64,000 bases of DNA from an uncultured Pirellulaceae bacterium (GTDB lineage: Bacteria > Planctomycetota > Planctomycetia > Pirellulales > Pirellulaceae). The notes below the pieces were generated by a model, which worked only from the letters and a program-made list of their open reading frames with translations, did no database searches and had not been told where the DNA came from. Position numbers and translations under genes: made by a program. Positions 8,752 through 18,640 of this stretch are shown piece after piece (position 1 is the stretch's first letter; each line of letters begins with the position of its first letter). Location: the NCBI GenBank assembly GCA_938083195.1, contig CALKCK010000001.1:84450-148449 (forward strand), read 5' to 3'.

Positions 8752-10635
8752 TCATACTGAATTGTTAGGTTTCTGAAGCTGCTGTCTAAATAATTCTTCT
8801 AATGCACGCTTCTCTTCGTCTTCATCTAATCCACCGGAATGTAATTTTGAGATCTTAGCCTGAGTACCAGATTCCACTTCTCGCTCATTAAATCGCAATA
8901 TAATTGACTGCAACTGAGACTCAAAATCCATCGCATAGGCAGATGTCTGACCTTCGTTAATCTGCTTTTTTGCTATCGCTTCGTCATAAAGATAATCTAC
9001 TAATTTCCTCAAACGGGGGTCCTCAACTTCGACGGCTAACTGTTGGTACCCGACCCCTCTGCCCTCATGAAAGAACTCTCCCATCATCTCATACAGATCA
9101 CGAAGGACTCCAACGCGAAATTGCTCTGGTGAAACATTCTCCACCGCACGATCCAGCAGGGAAGGATCCTGAATCAGTAACTGCACAAGCTCCGATTCCT
9201 TTTTGTCAAATTTTGAGTAGTCGACCAAATCCTGCTCACCAACTGACTCTCGAACGTCAATTCGAGCACGCGTTTTACTCCGAAGATCTGTAAGACGCCG
9301 CCGAACCATTTCTGGTGTCAGCTGAAATTGCCGCCCCAATCGCATTAACATTTGATCTTCGCGAATGCTCTTGGCGGTCGAACTTTCGATAACCGTCGCC
9401 GGAATGCTAGCCAGAGTTTTTAGTATATTCTCAAGGGCTTGATTAGAACGGTGAGAGTCATTGACTAAATCAACGCCACGAGTCTCGACCAAAATCTTAT
9501 GAGCAATCGCATCGGGCGCCTTATCGACCAACGCCTGAAAGGCCTCGCCTCCCTCTGCCATTAAATAGTCAAAGGGATCCAATCCATCGGGAAGACTTAG
9601 AATTCTCAAGTCGATGTCGTGAGCGACAAACAAGTCAAGCACGGTGTTCATGGTCCGCTGACCGGCTTCGTCACCATCAAGAACCAACGTAATTCCATCG
9701 GCAAATCGCTTGATCAGCCGTATGTGCTGCTCATTCAAAGCAACACCCAACGCAGCGACCACATTGGTCAAACCTGCCTGCCATGCGGCGACGACGTCGG
9801 TGTAACCCTCTACAATCACTAGACGCTTGTCTTTTACGTTTGTCTTTTGAACATGACCTCTAGCAAGATTCAACGCATACAAGTTCTTGCTCTTTGAAAA
9901 CAATCGCGTCTCGGGTGAATTAACATACTTTGCGGGTGGGGCGTCTCCTTCGGGATAGAGACTTGGAACCACTCGGCCCCCCAAGGCAATCGTTCGCTCC
10001 TGGGTGTCTCGAATAGGAAACAAAACCCGCCCACGAAACCTCTCATACCAACCGCCCCGCTCATTAGCTGAAACCAGACCACACGCTTGTAAGATCTCAG
10101 GCGAGAAACTGGTTCCACTGGAACGATCAACTAACCAAGACCACGACAAAGGAGCAAAGCCGACCCGAAAACGCTCGATACTCTCCTGGGTAATTCCTCG
10201 CTCAGCAAGGTAATCCCTGATCGGAACGGCGGCGTCCGAGTCTAGCAAACATTCGTGGTACTCCTGCTCGGCCCAAGCCATCGCACGATACAGGGTCGCC
10301 TTATCATCCGCCGACCCCTTTACCACTTTTTTCTGGAAGGAACGAACCTCAATCCCAGCTCGCTCCGCCAAGATCTCTAGCGCCTCGCGAAAATCAACTC
10401 CCTCACGCTTCATGATAAAGTCAAACACGTCCCCGCGAACGTCACACGGATAACAAACCCAGTTTTGCTTATTCGGATTGACCTGAAAACTTGGCTTTTG
10501 GTCATCATGCCACGGGCAATGCCCAACATAAATGGAGCCCTGACGACGTAGATTCATCTCACTGCCAATCAAGTCAACCACATCGGTTGCTTGCTTGACT
10601 TGATCTTTCACGTCGAAATTTGGACCTTGAGACAC
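8752..10635 (-). CDS. dnaG: DNA primase
   Basis: DnaG makes RNA primers at the replication fork. The 627 residues include the N-terminal CHC2 zinc finger (C40, H43, C61, C64), the primase core domain and the TOPRIM fold with VIVEGYTDV and LVLDGDEAG at about residues 270-320. A divergent C-terminal helicase-interaction domain follows. The start is GTG at 10635, supported by GGAG about 8 nt upstream and by the normal distance to the zinc finger. It is the first gene of the dnaG-rpoD pair. No rpsU was found in front of it. Confidence 0.96.
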   Translation of the reverse strand: MSQGPNFDVKDQVKQATDVVDLIGSEMNLRRQGSIYVGHCPWHDDQKPSFQVNPNKQNWVCYPCDVRGDVFDFIMKREGVDFREALEILAERAGIEVRSFQKKVVKGSADDKATLYRAMAWAEQEYHECLLDSDAAVPIRDYLAERGITQESIERFRVGFAPLSWSWLVDRSSGTSFSPEILQACGLVSANERGGWYERFRGRVLFPIRDTQERTIALGGRVVPSLYPEGDAPPAKYVNSPETRLFSKSKNLYALNLARGHVQKTNVKDKRLVIVEGYTDVVAAWQAGLTNVVAALGVALNEQHIRLIKRFADGITLVLDGDEAGQRTMNTVLDLFVAHDIDLRILSLPDGLDPFDYLMAEGGEAFQALVDKAPDAIAHKILVETRGVDLVNDSHRSNQALENILKTLASIPATVIESSTAKSIREDQMLMRLGRQFQLTPEMVRRRLTDLRSKTRARIDVRESVGEQDLVDYSKFDKKESELVQLLIQDPSLLDRAVENVSPEQFRVGVLRDLYEMMGEFFHEGRGVGYQQLAVEVEDPRLRKLVDYLYDEAIAKKQINEGQTSAYAMDFESQLQSIILRFNEREVESGTQAKISKLHSGGLDEDEEKRALEELFRQQLQKPNNSV

Positions 10636-11076
10636 CAGAGAACTCCATACTGTGACACAGTCACGAACCCTTGTTCGTTTGGAGGTCGCGAAGCGAAATT
10701 CTCGCCAGCGATCAATAGAAACTGCGGAGTAACAACCTTCGTTACGCCGCCAAACATCCTATTGTGGTGATAGCCGGTACCAAGCAACTATTTTAAAATC
10801 CACTTCCATGTGGTTTTTCGTTTTTTTTTGCTGGTTTGCTGCTATGAAGTTAGTGCCCTCCATGACACAGCACTCTAACCTAAAACATCGCCCAAAATTG
10901 AGTCAACACCAATCTCACAAACTAATCAAGAAACTACCGTAATCCTATCATTGAAGTGAAAGCACGAGCAAGCACGAGAATTTTCAGGAATTTAACATCC
11001 ATCTCGCGGGGAAACCTGTTCATAAACTCAAATTTCAAACCCCACGCGGGATTCACACTCTCTCCCCACCTCAATC
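10636..11076. other. Intergenic region upstream of dnaG
   Basis: About 440 bp without a recognisable gene. It contains a small hairpin CCAC-TTCCAT-GTGG near 10799-10812 with A-rich and T-rich flanks on either side (a T run on the plus strand). This could be a weak bidirectional terminator beyond the peptidase gene. The dnaG promoter presumably lies here, but I could not place it with confidence. Confidence 0.4.
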
Positions 11077-14000
11077 CTACAAATGATCCCGGATAAACTC
11101 CGTCATCAATTTACGAAGATGGGCTGATTGTTTCTCATCACGAACCGAATGGCGATTGCCTGGATACAACATCAGGTCAAATTGCTTGCCAGCGTCCTGC
11201 AACTCTTTTACGAATTGCACCGTATTGTTGAGATGGACATTGTCGTCGATCGTACCGTGAATCAACAAGAGATCTCCCTTTAATGCACTGGCTTTGTCGT
11301 GCAAAACCGAAGCACTAAAATAACCATCCGGATTGTCATCCGGCAAACCCATATAACGCTCTGTGTAAATCGAATCATAATTCTTCCAATCGGTAACAGG
11401 AGCACCTGAAATTCCCATTGTAAACGTATCCGAATGTGTCATTGCATAGGCGGTCATGTACCCACCATAACTCCAACCCCAGATGCCGATTCGATCAGCG
11501 TCAACCCAGGAGTGCTTTTTCAACCAAGCAACTCCTCGCTCAATATCAGCAAGCTCATTCACAGCAAAATTCCGATGGATGGGCCAAGCCTGTTTTACGC
11601 TGCGATAACTAGCCGATTGGTTATCGCAAATCCAAACGACGTACCCTTGCTGGGCAAGCATCTGATGCCAGAGCGACTGCGCCCCTCCAAATCGGTTACG
11701 CACACGAGGCGCTTGGGGCCCTGCGTAGACATGAACGAGGACGGGATATTTCTTACTTGGATCAAAATTTGGTGGCTTGATCAACATGGCATCCATCGGT
11801 TGTTCATTGCCAGATGGAACTTCTAGGAATTCGGTACTCGTTCCACCGACGTACTCAATACGATCATCAGATGAGCCATTAAATTCCCTTAAAATGGCTC
11901 CTTCGCTATTACGCAATAGAAACCGGGGAGTCGTATTCACGTCACTCCAAGCGTCAATAAAAAACGACATATCCTTACTGAAATCAACGGAGTGTTCCCC
12001 GTTTTCGGGTGTCAAGTCAACCAAATCTCCCGTGTCTAAATCTTGACGAAATGCGTGAATTTCAGTCGCCAACTCCTTCGCGGCAGTGAAGAAACAATAC
12101 CGTTTATCTTTCGAAACTCCCAACAGAGAACGAACCTCCCACTGCCCCTCAGTCACTGCAGATTTGAGTTGACCATCGGCAGAATAACGATAAATGTGGC
12201 TGTAACCAGTCCGCGGGCTTCGCCAAAGGAAATCTCCATTATTCAATAAAACTGGATCACCTGGCGACTCAATCCAAGCGGGAGTCTTATCACGAAAAAG
12301 AAGCCTCGGCTCCTGCCCCTTCTCGTTTACCGCAACAAGATCAAGCCAAGTCTGCTCGCGATTTTGCACCTGAATCAACAACTGCTTCCCGTCACTTGAC
12401 CAGGAAACTCCTGAAATCAGTATTTCACTTTCTTCATAGGCGGAAAGATCGACCCAGTTAACTTCCCAAGGAGATCCGCCAACCACCCCCACCTTCACCG
12501 CAGGATTCGGGTCTCCGGCTTTGGGATAATTCGTCATTTCCGATTTACCGCGAACCGGCATGTGATCCATGACGGTAAACGGAATCAACGGCGTTTCATC
12601 TAACTTAAGAAACGCAACCTGTTTACCATTCGTCTGCCACCAGTAACCCTTGAAATTCCCACGACCATAGAGTTCCTCTTGGTACACCCAATCCAATTTA
12701 CCAACGAGTTGTTTTTCATCTTCGGCCGGGACCGTTTCTATTTCACGTGAGGCTAAATTTAAAACATGAAGCCCTTTTTTCGTGCAGAACGCAAGCTGAT
12801 CTTCTTGATCATTGAAATGAAACAACTCTGCTAGATCGCCAGGATCGCCAATTAACATTGCCTTCGGTCGCACCGCATCGGCATCCTCAATGAAGTAAAT
12901 TACCGAATAACCATCTCCACTAAAGACCGCCACTCGATTATTGGTTGGCAACACAGGATCACACTGAGCGAGCAATTCAGCGGCATCTTTTTCAAGACCA
13001 ATTTTGATCAACGCCGTTTTCACGTCCTCCATTTGATAGGGTCGACCAGGTTGACTGACGATGGAAGCACTCTCAGCATCTATCAACGCAGAGTCATTAT
13101 ACAGCCCCGTAGTTAACCAATTGGATTGCCCAAACCAGCGAGGCTTTTTTGCCAAACCGGACATCAGGCTATTGGGACCATCAATTAACTCTAACGAGAG
13201 ACGACCGCCGCGCGGGACTTCGTCTACCGACTCCGTTTCTAGTTCCAACGGCCGTGGTAGACGCAGAACGGGAAAGAGTTGCTTTGCCTCCAAAACGCTA
13301 TCGAAAAAATTCCAAAACGCGTAGCCATCGTCAGAATTCGCTTCCAGCATGTAACTGATCCAACGGCCTAACGGTTGTCCCGTTCTGACTAAATAACTTC
13401 CAGCGGGGACAACTAACTCCAGACTTTCTCGATCTGCGTCCAAGCGAACCATTTTATGTTTTTGAAAAGGGCGCTCTGCACGGTCTAAAGAAACAATTCG
13501 GTCGACCTCGACCTCTGTTTTTAAATCTTTTGACAAACGCTCAACGTTCACTCCATGCATAAGCAAGCGATCGACTACGCGCTCGAAACCCTCAGGAATT
13601 ATGTAGGCAAATGCGAATTGAGTTGTTTTCGTAGGTTCATATTTTGAAATAAACTCACACTCGTAATCATGAGGCTCGCCGTCCTTGAACCCCTTTAAGA
13701 TAAACTTCTCCTTGAATGGCCCATTCTTGGCAGCTAAAGATAGACTTAAACGAGCCGGTTCAACTGAAGCGGCATCAACTAATTCACGATCCACAGATTC
13801 CAATAACTGATGAACCGCTTGTGAGTTCTCTGTGACATAATCCAGCAAACCAGAAACAAAATCTTTCGTTGCAAAGATCCTCCCGCGGTAATCCAGATAA
13901 CTGTAGGCCTCTGAGAGAATCGCCAAGCGGCCGCGGAGACCGACGTACTCGGTGCTGTAACGCGGTTCATGCCCGTAAGTTGTCCACCGGGTGTGCTCGC

Positions 14001-14793
14001 GATTGAAGTTCCCATAATAAAATGTCTTCGTACCTTGAGCTGCCAACCGCTGAGTCACAACCGGCATCATCTTCTCACGCAGGAATTGGCGAATGGGCTC
14101 AGCAGTCGCAGGGTTATGGGGAATATCATAAGTAAGGCTGTACTGATGTTTTGAGCCATTTGTGGTGTGGCAATCGACAAAAAGATGTGGATTGCAGGTA
14201 TCAATCAATTGAACTAACGCACGCGCTTCGGGGGATTCAATTTTTGAGAAGTCACGATTTAGATCTAATTGCTGAGCATTTTCACGTCGCCCCATTCCGT
14301 TGATTGGCCCCACCTGCCCAGGGCGATTGTCTTTCCCCATTCGGTCATTGCCATCAGCATTATAATTAGGCGCAAAAAGAATTACATTTTCTTTCAACCA
14401 CGGATGGTCAGGGCGGTCAGTCAGTTCTCGCAAGAGAATCAACAAGGCCTCTTTACCCGCGCACTCACCACTGTGAATATTGCCCAGCAGCAAAACTACA
14501 TTCCGGTCGTCCTGGTCTCCCAGCTTGTAATCCCTGCTGGCAACAATTGCACCGACGAGCGTTTTACCTTCAACGGTTTCCCCCCAATTAAATCGAGAAA
14601 CATGGTTGCCTTTCTTAACACAGGCATCAATAAATTCAACAACTTCGGATGACTTTGATGTCGATTTATATTCACTCGACTCAGCAACCGTTAATGGCAG
14701 CGGATCGGATCTGTCACTCGTTTGTGAAACACCTGTGGTTATAGACATATTCATAATTGCGAGGACGCCAACTAGGTAGAAGAACAATTTCAT
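11077..14793 (-). CDS. Exported M14 carboxypeptidase / S9B prolyl-peptidase fusion
   Basis: A single 1238-residue frame joins two peptidases. After an N-terminal signal-like hydrophobic stretch (residues 1-22) comes an M14 zinc carboxypeptidase-like domain: H107 and E110 in GNIHSGECAG, then DLNRDF and VDCHTTNG carrying the third ligand region. The C-terminal half is a dipeptidyl-peptidase IV-type beta-propeller followed by an S9 alpha/beta-hydrolase. Its triad is visible as GWSYGG (Ser1108), GTIDDNVH (Asp about 1184) and GNRHS (His1215). The protein would act in the periplasm or at the surface, trimming peptides from both ends. There is no frameshift or internal stop, so the fusion is real in this assembly. 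It lies alone, divergent from the DUF423 gene. Confidence 0.9.
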   Translation of the reverse strand: MKLFFYLVGVLAIMNMSITTGVSQTSDRSDPLPLTVAESSEYKSTSKSSEVVEFIDACVKKGNHVSRFNWGETVEGKTLVGAIVASRDYKLGDQDDRNVVLLLGNIHSGECAGKEALLILLRELTDRPDHPWLKENVILFAPNYNADGNDRMGKDNRPGQVGPINGMGRRENAQQLDLNRDFSKIESPEARALVQLIDTCNPHLFVDCHTTNGSKHQYSLTYDIPHNPATAEPIRQFLREKMMPVVTQRLAAQGTKTFYYGNFNREHTRWTTYGHEPRYSTEYVGLRGRLAILSEAYSYLDYRGRIFATKDFVSGLLDYVTENSQAVHQLLESVDRELVDAASVEPARLSLSLAAKNGPFKEKFILKGFKDGEPHDYECEFISKYEPTKTTQFAFAYIIPEGFERVVDRLLMHGVNVERLSKDLKTEVEVDRIVSLDRAERPFQKHKMVRLDADRESLELVVPAGSYLVRTGQPLGRWISYMLEANSDDGYAFWNFFDSVLEAKQLFPVLRLPRPLELETESVDEVPRGGRLSLELIDGPNSLMSGLAKKPRWFGQSNWLTTGLYNDSALIDAESASIVSQPGRPYQMEDVKTALIKIGLEKDAAELLAQCDPVLPTNNRVAVFSGDGYSVIYFIEDADAVRPKAMLIGDPGDLAELFHFNDQEDQLAFCTKKGLHVLNLASREIETVPAEDEKQLVGKLDWVYQEELYGRGNFKGYWWQTNGKQVAFLKLDETPLIPFTVMDHMPVRGKSEMTNYPKAGDPNPAVKVGVVGGSPWEVNWVDLSAYEESEILISGVSWSSDGKQLLIQVQNREQTWLDLVAVNEKGQEPRLLFRDKTPAWIESPGDPVLLNNGDFLWRSPRTGYSHIYRYSADGQLKSAVTEGQWEVRSLLGVSKDKRYCFFTAAKELATEIHAFRQDLDTGDLVDLTPENGEHSVDFSKDMSFFIDAWSDVNTTPRFLLRNSEGAILREFNGSSDDRIEYVGGTSTEFLEVPSGNEQPMDAMLIKPPNFDPSKKYPVLVHVYAGPQAPRVRNRFGGAQSLWHQMLAQQGYVVWICDNQSASYRSVKQAWPIHRNFAVNELADIERGVAWLKKHSWVDADRIGIWGWSYGGYMTAYAMTHSDTFTMGISGAPVTDWKNYDSIYTERYMGLPDDNPDGYFSASVLHDKASALKGDLLLIHGTIDDNVHLNNTVQFVKELQDAGKQFDLMLYPGNRHSVRDEKQSAHLRKLMTEFIRDHL

Positions 14794-14993
14794 GTTTACT
14801 TCAGCTCATATCAAATTAGTAAGAAAAACGAACGCATTATCGATGACTGAAATACATTCATTGCCAACATCGGAATTCCTTTTCCGGCTATAATATTTGA
14901 AAACACACTCACAAAAACCGCAACCATCGACTGGGCAATTCGATTGTTTTCTTTTAACATCCGTCCCTGCTCCCAACCCTTACGAGAAGACAA

Positions 14994-15422
14994 ATGAATC
15001 GCCATTGGATGTTTTTAGGTTGCTTACTTGCAGGGCTCGCTGTCGGACTCGGTGCTTTTGGAGCTCATGGGCTTGACGAACGCCTGACAGTAATCCACGG
15101 TGAAAACTCAGTATTGGTAAACCAGCGAATTGACAACTGGAAAACGGCTGCGGCCTATCAAATGTATCATTCTCTTGGAATCATCTTAGTTGGCATCATT
15201 ACGCTGATTCGCCCCTCAAAGTTTGCTAGGATCGCAGGGTTTCTATTTTTAGCAGGAATCTGCTTGTTTTCGGGCCTGCTTTACGCATTGGTTCTGCTCG
15301 AAAAACCATTCCTCGGCGCGATCGTGCCACTAGGGGGGCTGTCCTACATCGGGGGTTGGGTTTGTTTAGCGTTGGCAACTTGTTGCATCACACGTCCAGG
15401 AACGATTCAGCTTGGGGAATAA
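14994..15422 (+). CDS. DUF423 family small integral membrane protein
   Basis: The 142 residues contain about four hydrophobic segments and the family's opening GAFGAHGL followed by W..A..YQMYHSLG, characteristic of DUF423 (YgdD-like) inner membrane proteins of unknown function. An insertion of about 15 residues (LTVIHGENSVLVNQR) sits between these motifs. The start is ATG at 14994 with GAGAAGA upstream. It is divergent from the large peptidase gene. Confidence 0.88.
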   Translation: MNRHWMFLGCLLAGLAVGLGAFGAHGLDERLTVIHGENSVLVNQRIDNWKTAAAYQMYHSLGIILVGIITLIRPSKFARIAGFLFLAGICLFSGLLYALVLLEKPFLGAIVPLGGLSYIGGWVCLALATCCITRPGTIQLGE

Positions 15423-15559
15423 CTAAAGAAAACGGCCCCCCCTTCCTCTATCCAATCTCTATCTGTTCCGTCGCTCTAATTCCTTGGACTCAAGTTCTAG
15501 CGACTGATAAAATTAAACCAAAATCCAGAAACATTACTTTAAAGACAGACTGAAACTCC

Positions 15560-16735
15560 ATGAAGATTGGCTATTGCGGGAACGTTCACCCGGGAAGGAC
15601 GCTTGAAGAAGTAAAACAGAATCTGGTTAAATACAGCCTCGATGTAAAATCAAAATTTTCTCCATCCGAACCATTGGGCATCGGCCTGTGGCTCAGCGCA
15701 ACCACAGCAAACGAATTAGACAACCCAGAAACATGTTTGCGGTTTCGAGACTGGCTGCAAGAACACGAACTACTCCCCTACACGCTTAACGGATTTCCTT
15801 ATGGAGACTTTCACCAAGAGGTGGTGAAACACGACGTATACCTCCCAACCTGGGCTGAAACCGAACGTCTCCAGTACACTAATCAATTAGCCAACATCCT
15901 CGACGTCCTTCTGCCCGCTGGACACAATGGAACCATTTCAACTCTCCCACTGGGGTGGCCACTTCCCCCTGAGACACCATCTCCACTGCTCGCTGATTTT
16001 TTCAAAGATTGCGCCTTTAATATTAAAAAATGTGCAGAGCACTTAGACAGAATTGCACAAGTCGCCGGGCGGAATCTATTTATTTGCATTGAACCCGAAC
16101 CTGGATGCGTGCTCGACACTTGCGAGGACGTTATCCAATTTTTCGAAGATTTCTTATTCAACGAGAACCAGGCTAAGTCGGAAATCATCAGATCACACTT
16201 CGGCGTTTGCCACGACATCTGTCATTCCGCCGTCATGTTTGAAACGCAGACCAAAGCCATCGAACAATATTGCAACGCAAATATTAGAGTTGGAAAAGTA
16301 CAGGTCTCATCGGCAGTTGAAGTCAATTTCGACGAGTCGACAGCAACTCAAAAACAGGAAATGATCGAACAATTAACTCGTTTTGCGGAGCCAAAATATC
16401 TTCATCAAACCGTAATCCGGACGGACACGGAAACTACTTTTTTCGAAGACCTTGCAGATGCCCTTCATGCGGCGGGAACCGACCCTCAAGGGTGCTGGCG
16501 AGTTCATTTTCACGTTCCCATTTTTACGGAAACGGTTGACCAAATCGGAACGACTCAATTTGACATCGCGAACTGCCTAGACTCCATTCAATCTTTTTGT
16601 CCAGAAGAGCCTCATTTTGAGGTCGAAACTTACGCTTGGAACGTGCTCCCTGCAGAAATGCAATCGCCAACTCTCGCCGAAGGCATCGCACAAGAATTAA
16701 CGTGGCTCGACGATCTAATTCACAGTCGGAGTTGA
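15560..16735 (+). CDS. EboE-like metabolite-traffic protein (xylose-isomerase-type TIM barrel)
   Basis: The 391-residue protein begins MKIGYCGNVHPGRTLEEV and has a TIM-barrel metal-site pattern: ICIEPEPGC near the middle, then FGVCHDICHSAV, and HFHVPIF towards the C-terminus. These are features of the EboE family of the eustigmatophyte/bacterial ebo cluster, whose members are linked to moving or making a prenylated metabolite. The other ebo genes (an eboA, TatD-like eboB, UbiA-like eboC and so on) are not in this window, so the exact role here is uncertain. A general sugar-phosphate isomerase/epimerase is the fallback reading. Confidence 0.72.
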   Translation: MKIGYCGNVHPGRTLEEVKQNLVKYSLDVKSKFSPSEPLGIGLWLSATTANELDNPETCLRFRDWLQEHELLPYTLNGFPYGDFHQEVVKHDVYLPTWAETERLQYTNQLANILDVLLPAGHNGTISTLPLGWPLPPETPSPLLADFFKDCAFNIKKCAEHLDRIAQVAGRNLFICIEPEPGCVLDTCEDVIQFFEDFLFNENQAKSEIIRSHFGVCHDICHSAVMFETQTKAIEQYCNANIRVGKVQVSSAVEVNFDESTATQKQEMIEQLTRFAEPKYLHQTVIRTDTETTFFEDLADALHAAGTDPQGCWRVHFHVPIFTETVDQIGTTQFDIANCLDSIQSFCPEEPHFEVETYAWNVLPAEMQSPTLAEGIAQELTWLDDLIHSRS

Positions 16736-16787
16736 GGAATTAGCTCCAACCAAAATTAATGGATTCAAGCCCGCTTAAGAATTCTAA

Positions 16788-17744
16788 CTAATTGACCACG
16801 TGGATAGGATTACCGTCCTTAAACGCCCGAATATTTAAGGCCACCGTCTCCATCAATCGGCGTCTCGCTTCGATAGGCGACCAAGCAATATGAGGCGTAA
16901 GAACACAATTTTTTGCTGACAACAGTGGATTCGAGTCATCGATCGGCTCCGTTGAAACAACATCCAAAAGTGCTCCTCCTATTTTTCCAGCATTCAAAGC
17001 ATCGGCTAGGTCTTGCTCATCCACCAATCCACCCCGTGCGGTATTGATTAAAATTGCACTGGATTTCATTTGATCAATCAACGCCTGATTGACAAAGCCG
17101 GTGGTCTCGGGCGTTTGTGGGCAGTGAAGGCTGATGTAATCTGATTGTGAAAACAATTCTCCAATCGATAACCACTCAAACCCGTCGTACGGCAGTGGGT
17201 CAACATTCCGTCGCGTGTTAGCAACGACGCGTAGGCCAAAGGCGTTCGCGATCTTTGCGGTCGCTCGACCAATCCGGCCGAGCCCAACTAAGCCCATTGT
17301 TTTTCCTTTTAGCTCAGCCAGCGGCGACAACCAAAACGAAAAATTCTCTTGTGATTGCCAATCCCCACGCTGAATCGCCAGGTGATGCTCATAAGGCCTA
17401 TGAATAAAACCTAACAAACCGGCAAAAACATGCTGAGCTACAGCGTCGGTGCTGTAAACGGGCACATTCGTCACTGGAATTCCTCGCTCACGTGCCGCTT
17501 CAATATCAACAACGTTGTAACCGGTCGCAGTCACGGCAATCATTTTGAGATTGGGAAGCTTAGCGATTAAATCGCCGCTCAATTCGACTTTATTCGTAAG
17601 AATAACATCGGCTTTGTTCGCCCGCTGAATGACATCAGCAGGATCTGTTCGATCATAAATCGAGAGCTCACCAAGTTCTTCAATGGGGCTCCACGGATTG
17701 TCACCTGGGTTAAGTGTATAACCATCGAGCACGACAATGTTCAT
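16788..17744 (-). CDS. D-2-hydroxyacid dehydrogenase (glycerate dehydrogenase type)
   Basis: NAD-dependent reduction or oxidation of a 2-hydroxyacid, probably hydroxypyruvate/glycerate. From ATG at 17744 the protein has 318 residues. It shows the NAD motif GLGRIGRATAKIA and the catalytic arginine in NTARGGLVDE, glutamate in DVVSTEPI and histidine in TPHIAW. The open frame extends 34 residues upstream, but the family start MNIVVLDGYTLNPGDNPW is at 17744. That ATG overlaps the stop of the upstream small membrane-protein gene (ATGA), so the two are probably translationally coupled. Confidence 0.93.
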   Translation of the reverse strand: MNIVVLDGYTLNPGDNPWSPIEELGELSIYDRTDPADVIQRANKADVILTNKVELSGDLIAKLPNLKMIAVTATGYNVVDIEAARERGIPVTNVPVYSTDAVAQHVFAGLLGFIHRPYEHHLAIQRGDWQSQENFSFWLSPLAELKGKTMGLVGLGRIGRATAKIANAFGLRVVANTRRNVDPLPYDGFEWLSIGELFSQSDYISLHCPQTPETTGFVNQALIDQMKSSAILINTARGGLVDEQDLADALNAGKIGGALLDVVSTEPIDDSNPLLSAKNCVLTPHIAWSPIEARRRLMETVALNIRAFKDGNPIHVVN

Positions 17745-17950
17745 TGAAAATTCACCAAGTAGGCAATGACCCCAAGGAAGCACAACCAACCTAAGAAAAG
17801 AATCGAGGATACGTAAAACAATCCTCGTCGCGGGGCGGTCAACCACGGCAAAACCTGCTTCGGTAGAGCAAGATCGACCTCACTATCATGGGAAACCGAC
17901 GCATCACTGGCGACACTTTTTCCAACCGATTTTTTTTTCAAAGATGTCAT
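17741..17950 (-). CDS. Small single-pass membrane protein
   Basis: A 69-residue protein with a lysine- and serine-rich N-terminus and one C-terminal transmembrane segment (about residues 44-66), ending near the stop. I do not recognise a family. Its stop overlaps the start codon of the D-2-hydroxyacid dehydrogenase in an ATGA junction, which supports it being a real gene. The PRRGLFYVSSILFLGWLCFL segment resembles short planctomycete membrane proteins of unknown role. Confidence 0.7.
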   Translation of the reverse strand: MTSLKKKSVGKSVASDASVSHDSEVDLALPKQVLPWLTAPRRGLFYVSSILFLGWLCFLGVIAYLVNFQ

Positions 17951-18059
17951 TGTTGAATTGGCTTTTTACAAAAATCGAATGGTTAAATTACCGGAAAGAG
18001 GATAATCAAAACTAAGAGAAACTCGCAACAAAACAAACGCCCGAGGTTTCGACCGAAGA

Positions 18060-18509
18060 CTAAGATCTTCTCGGACTTACGGCCCCACCCATTTCAAATT
18101 CGACTTGAAACACATCCTCAAAATCATACACGTCATTAAAATGTGCTTGCTCATCACGGCTTGATTTTTTAAACATTCCTACCGAAATCATGTTGTAGAC
18201 CATGTCACCAAAGCAGCGAGTGCTATCTACTCCCCATGACTTCAACACCACTTTAGCCATGTAACCATACTGATTAAGTGCATAAAGACGAAGCGCCTCA
18301 CAAAACTGTTGCCCAGTGAGGTGCCGTTCCTTCGTCCAGCCAAATAGTTCAGATTCGATATCAGCACTTGATTCGTCCTGAGAACACTCATTGAGTTCCA
18401 TTGAGTCTGCCGCAAACGCTAACGCGTCTCGGATAAAATAATAAGCCGTGCTTGGGTACCGGTCATCATTTTCTAGAATCTCACAAATGTATAAATCTTC
18501 ATCATTCAT
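18060..18509 (-). CDS. Minf_1886 family protein
   Basis: The 149-residue protein matches the pattern of the Minf_1886 family found in Planctomycetota and Verrucomicrobia. It has an opening DDRYPSTAYYFIRDALAFA, a central ERHLTGQQFCEALRLYALNQYGYMAKVVLKSWG and a C-terminal YDFEDVFQVEFEM. Its function is unknown. The start is ATG at 18509. It lies upstream of the dehydrogenase pair on the same strand. Confidence 0.88.
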   Translation of the reverse strand: MNDEDLYICEILENDDRYPSTAYYFIRDALAFAADSMELNECSQDESSADIESELFGWTKERHLTGQQFCEALRLYALNQYGYMAKVVLKSWGVDSTRCFGDMVYNMISVGMFKKSSRDEQAHFNDVYDFEDVFQVEFEMGGAVSPRRS

Positions 18510-18640
18510 GATGAGCCTAAATTAAAAGGAAAAGCATCGTCCGCTGCAAACTGATCAATTAAGCAAGGAAGAAATCGTTTATTTACGACCTTACTCCCCA
18601 ACATCTTATCGTGATTCATCTAGAAACCAACTCGAATCTC

